Shown piece by piece: positions 61,137 through 64,000 of a DNA stretch of 64,000 bases. The position numbers were made by a program, and so were the translations under genes. Source of the stretch: Neobacillus cucumis (GTDB taxonomy: Bacteria > Bacillota > Bacilli > Bacillales > Cytobacillaceae); contig NZ_PGVE01000069.1 in NCBI RefSeq assembly GCF_002860255.1, positions 62,001 to 126,000 on the forward strand, read 5' to 3'. The notes under the pieces are model-generated. The model was given only the letters and a program-made list of their open reading frames with translations, was not told where the DNA came from and searched no databases. How positions within the stretch are numbered: the stretch's first letter is position 1; each line of letters begins with the position of its first letter.

Positions 61137-62180
61137 ATGAAGTTTTGGAGAAGGAAAGTACTTTTATTATTAGTGGTATTATCAATCGTTATTTCCGCTG
61201 GATGCCAGGAAAAGAAGACAGGAGCAACCGGGTCTAAAGAAGATGGTGGGTATGAAACACTAAAAATAAAATATGAGGGGTCAGTTGGTTCAGTTATTTA
61301 TCCAGAGTTAGCAGAGGATCTAGGCTATCTTGGTCCGATTAAACTTGAATGGATTGGAAATCAAACAAGCGGGCCTGCGTCTATTCAAAACGCAGCTACC
61401 GGTCAAACCGATTTTGGCGGTGCCTTTAATGGGGCCATTGCCAAATTAATAGCGAGCGGTGCACCTTTAAAGTCGGTCATTGGTTATTACGGCAGTGATA
61501 AGGATACATACACCGGCTATTATGTTTTAAATGACAGCCCGATAAAAGACGCTCACGATTTAATTGGAAAAAAAGTTGGTATGAACACAATGGGAGCTCA
61601 TGCTGAATTCGTTTTAAAAGAATATTTAAAACAAAATGGACTCACAGATGAAGAAATTAAGAAAGTAACTTTAGTAGTTCTGCCACCGGTAAGTACAGAG
61701 CAAGCACTGCGCCAAAAACAAATCGATGTCGCTGTTTTGAGTGGGATGTTAGGGGATCTGGCTGTAAAAAATGGGGGGATCAAAAAGCTTTTTAGTGATT
61801 ATGATTTGTTGGGACCTTTCACAGCAGGCAGCTATGTCTTTACCGAAAAATTCATCAAACAAAATCCACATACGGTGAAAAAATTTGTTGAGGCTACAGC
61901 AAAAGCGATTGAGTGGGCACAAACCCATTCACGAGAAGAAGTAATAGCCCGTTATGAATCCATTATTAAGAAACGGGGGCGCAAGGAAGATACAAACACA
62001 CTGCAATATTGGAAAAGTACTGGTATTGCAGAAAGAGGTGGAGTTATACAGGAAAAGGAATTTAAAATTTGGGTCGATTGGCTGAAGAAAAATGGTGAGT
62101 TCAAAGATGGCCAAGTGAAACTAAGTGATTTATATACCAATGAATTTAATCCTTATAAGGGTAAGCTTGAAAAAAAGTAA
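61137..62180 (+). CDS. ssuA: Aliphatic sulfonate-type ABC substrate-binding lipoprotein
   Basis: NitT/TauT-family binding protein of 347 residues with lipidated C23 (ISAGC). The family segment GPASIQNAATGQTDFGGAFNGA at its centre and DLIGKKVGMNTMGAHAEFVL are typical of SsuA-like proteins. ATG 61137 follows GAAGGAAGGGA; ATG 61080 has no ribosome site. It is first in a transport operon next to two oxygenases for organosulfur compounds. Confidence 0.85.
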   Translation: MKFWRRKVLLLLVVLSIVISAGCQEKKTGATGSKEDGGYETLKIKYEGSVGSVIYPELAEDLGYLGPIKLEWIGNQTSGPASIQNAATGQTDFGGAFNGAIAKLIASGAPLKSVIGYYGSDKDTYTGYYVLNDSPIKDAHDLIGKKVGMNTMGAHAEFVLKEYLKQNGLTDEEIKKVTLVVLPPVSTEQALRQKQIDVAVLSGMLGDLAVKNGGIKKLFSDYDLLGPFTAGSYVFTEKFIKQNPHTVKKFVEATAKAIEWAQTHSREEVIARYESIIKKRGRKEDTNTLQYWKSTGIAERGGVIQEKEFKIWVDWLKKNGEFKDGQVKLSDLYTNEFNPYKGKLEKK

Positions 62181-62192
62181 TGAGGTGAGAGG

Positions 62193-63020
62193 ATGACGGC
62201 AAAAATTCAGTTTGAACATGTTAGTAAGGTCTTTAAAGTAAGGGATTTAGGTCAAGGAAAGGGAGCGCATAAAGAATTTACAGCCATTAAAAATGTTCAT
62301 TTTTCGGTGAACAGTGGAGAGTTTCTTTCATTAGTAGGACCATCGGGATGCGGAAAATCAACTTTGCTTGATCTTTTAGGCGGGTTGACGAAACCAACCT
62401 CCGGACGGATATTATTGGATGGAAAACCGATTGAAGGACCCGGTTTAGATCGGGGGATTGTCTTTCAGCAGTATGCGCTGTTGCCTTGGAAGACAGCCAA
62501 AGGAAACATTGAATTTGGCTTAGAGTCAAAAGGTGTTCCCAAAAAGGAGCGGGCTGAAATTTCTCGGTACTTTTTGTCACTGGTTGGATTATCAGGTTTC
62601 GAAGATCGTTATCCGCACGAACTCTCGGGTGGAATGAAGCAGCGTGTGGCCATTGCCAGAAGTTTGGCGTTTGACCCTGAAGTGCTGTTAATGGATGAAC
62701 CGTTCGCTGCCCTCGATGCGCAGACGCGTGAAACTTTGCAAACAGAATTACTTCGAATCTGGGAACATACCAAAAAGACGATTGTTTTCATTACACATGG
62801 GATTGATGAGGCGGTGTATCTAGGGCAGCGTGTTGCCGTAATGACTTCCCGCCCGGGTACGGTTAAACAAATTATTGATAACCCGCTTCATTCAACCAGT
62901 CATGATGAGGATTTACGTTCGACAACAGCTTTTGCAAATGCACGTCACCAAATTTGGGATTTGCTTCGAGAAGAAGTAGTCAAAGCACAAAAAGTTGAGA
63001 ATAAGGACCAATCAGCCTAA
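62193..63020 (+). CDS. ssuB: Sulfonate-type ABC transporter ATPase
   Basis: ATPase of 275 residues. Walker A GPSGCGKST is at about 48-56, the signature ELSGGMKQRVAIARS at about 145-159, Walker B VLLMDEPFAALDAQTRE follows, with the SsuB/TauB-like FQQYALLPWKTAKGN before it. It starts 12 bases after ssuA with ribosome site GAGGTGAGAGG. Confidence 0.9.
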   Translation: MTAKIQFEHVSKVFKVRDLGQGKGAHKEFTAIKNVHFSVNSGEFLSLVGPSGCGKSTLLDLLGGLTKPTSGRILLDGKPIEGPGLDRGIVFQQYALLPWKTAKGNIEFGLESKGVPKKERAEISRYFLSLVGLSGFEDRYPHELSGGMKQRVAIARSLAFDPEVLLMDEPFAALDAQTRETLQTELLRIWEHTKKTIVFITHGIDEAVYLGQRVAVMTSRPGTVKQIIDNPLHSTSHDEDLRSTTAFANARHQIWDLLREEVVKAQKVENKDQSA

Positions 63021-63054
63021 CAAAGTTCAATTATTTTTTAGAAGAGGTGAGAAA

Positions 63055-63885
63055 ATGTCTGATTTTGGTAAATCGTTAACTGCGCCAATGCAAACATCCC
63101 AAAGGATTCGTTTTTCGTTTCATTGGGTGCAAAGTCTCGTAAAAAAATCAATTGTCATTTTGCTTTTACTAATTCTTTGGGAGGCCGCTCCCCGAATGGG
63201 GTTAGTGGATCCCACATTCTTTCCGCCTTTTTCAAAAGTAGCAGAGAGCTGGTGGGGGTTAGTGATTTCGGGTGATCTGTATGCCCACTTTCAGGCCAGT
63301 ATTCTCCGTTCGCTTTTCGGATTTGGGTTGGCGATCCTCGTTTCCATTCCTTTGGGGCTTATCATTGGGTGGTATCCACTGGCAAGTGAATTGTTAAATC
63401 CGATGCTGGAGGTGTTTCGTAATACAGCAGCCTTAGCATTATTACCTGTCTTTATTTTGTTGCTTGGGATTGGTGAAACATCTAAAGTTTCAATCGTCTT
63501 TTTTGCTTGTACGTTTCCGATTCTTTTAAATACGATTAATGCTGTTCGAAATGTCGATCCGTTACTCATTAAGGCGGCCAAATCCATGGCTCTTCCCTCC
63601 TACAGGTTGTTTTATAAAGTCATTTTGCCGGCCTCAATTCCGACTATTTTTACTGGAATACGTATGGCAGGATCTTCATCCATTCTTGTATTGATTGCTG
63701 CTGAAATGGTTGGAGCTAAGGAAGGTTTGGGGTATCTCATAAATTATTCGCAACAGAACTTCCAAATCCCGCAAATGTATGCCGGTATTATTACGATTTC
63801 ACTCCTTGGTGTGGCGATAAATTATCTTTTAGTATCCTTAGAAAGAAAATTTTCAAGCTGGAAAACAAATTCAAATCAACAATAA
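63055..63885 (+). CDS. ssuC: Sulfonate-type ABC transporter permease
   Basis: Permease of 276 residues with about six helices. The C-terminal EAA-type loop is DPLLIKAAKSMALPSYRLFYKVILPASIPTIFTG in part, and GLGYLINYSQQNFQIPQMYAG is typical of SsuC/TauC. ATG 63055 follows GAAGAGGTGAG; the frame open from 62995 overlaps ssuB without a ribosome site. Confidence 0.9.
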   Translation: MSDFGKSLTAPMQTSQRIRFSFHWVQSLVKKSIVILLLLILWEAAPRMGLVDPTFFPPFSKVAESWWGLVISGDLYAHFQASILRSLFGFGLAILVSIPLGLIIGWYPLASELLNPMLEVFRNTAALALLPVFILLLGIGETSKVSIVFFACTFPILLNTINAVRNVDPLLIKAAKSMALPSYRLFYKVILPASIPTIFTGIRMAGSSSILVLIAAEMVGAKEGLGYLINYSQQNFQIPQMYAGIITISLLGVAINYLLVSLERKFSSWKTNSNQQ

Positions 63886-63906
63886 AAGAAAGAAGGAAAA
63901 TGAAAC

Positions 63907-64000
63907 ATGACTCAAAATAATCGAGAAATGAAACTAGGCGCATTTTTTATGATTCCTGGACATCATGTCGCAGCTTGGCGTCATCCCAAAGCAGAAGCTC
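63907..64000 (+). CDS. Flavin-dependent monooxygenase (NtaA/SnaA/DszA type), 3' end beyond window
   Basis: Only 31 codons are visible: MTQNNREMKLGAFFMIPG followed by HHVAAWRHPKAEA. This N-terminus is typical of the bacterial-luciferase-like NtaA/SnaA/DszA monooxygenases, which cleave C-S or C-N bonds using reduced flavin. AGAAGGAAAA precedes the ATG, 21 bases after ssuC, so it is in the ssu operon and probably desulfonates or oxidises the imported substrate. Confidence 0.75.
   Translation, partial: MTQNNREMKLGAFFMIPGHHVAAWRHPKAEA

Overview
This is a 64 kb stretch of a low-GC, endospore-forming Firmicute of the family Bacillaceae (Bacillus/Neobacillus-like). The evidence is the B. subtilis-type gene order, the gerE spore regulator with a sigma-K promoter, a YuzL-family spore-type peptide, strong AGGAGG ribosome sites, sigma-A promoters, L-box and S-box riboswitches, and a FadR operator matching the Bacillus consensus. 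No rRNA, tRNA, CRISPR array, prophage or intact insertion sequence was seen.

Region 1 (1-19.4 kb) is a conserved housekeeping block: polX (5' end cut off by the window), mutS2, yshE, a 27-codon membrane microprotein, lcfA, fadR-fadB-etfB-etfA, trxA, uvrC, a lysine riboswitch with lysC, yslB on the other strand, sdhCAB, a class D sortase, and gerE. lcfA activates fatty acids, FadB is an enoyl-CoA hydratase, EtfAB takes the electrons from acyl-CoA dehydrogenase, and SdhCAB passes succinate electrons to menaquinone.

Region 2 (19.6-38 kb) is more variable: a three-PAS sporulation-type kinase, an orphan membrane kinase, a two-component pair, a short-chain dehydrogenase, a tungstate/molybdate-type ABC transporter with its own HTH/binding-protein regulator, an azoreductase, UppP, a GalT-like DUF4931 protein and a RodA/FtsW protein. 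It ends with a Fur-controlled divergent hydroxamate-siderophore uptake locus (yfiY / yfiZ-yfhA-yusV, an FhuF-like reductase, yusU).

Region 3 (39-59.5 kb) is a second conserved block: a DUF378 protein, yuzL, fadNAE behind a FadR operator, yusI, gcvH, yusGFE, a NERD protein with a 51-bp tandem repeat array, yusD, metY and metNPQ (each behind an S-box riboswitch), and sufCDSUB. fadNAE with lcfA, fadB and etfBA gives a nearly complete beta-oxidation set.

Region 4 (59.7-64 kb) is a sulfonate/organosulfur cluster: a TauD-type dioxygenase diverging from ssuABC and a flavin monooxygenase that runs off the window. Both divergent transcripts have a good sigma-A promoter followed by an intrinsic-terminator-like hairpin before the start codon, which suggests attenuation.

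The most unusual non-coding structures are: a ~130-bp long-hairpin repeat present twice (1561-1688 and, inverted, 21557-21686) with clear compensatory changes in its stems and always starting at the stop codon of the gene before it; the two sulfonate leaders; the 51-bp array; and a degenerate 21-bp array near 34.0 kb.
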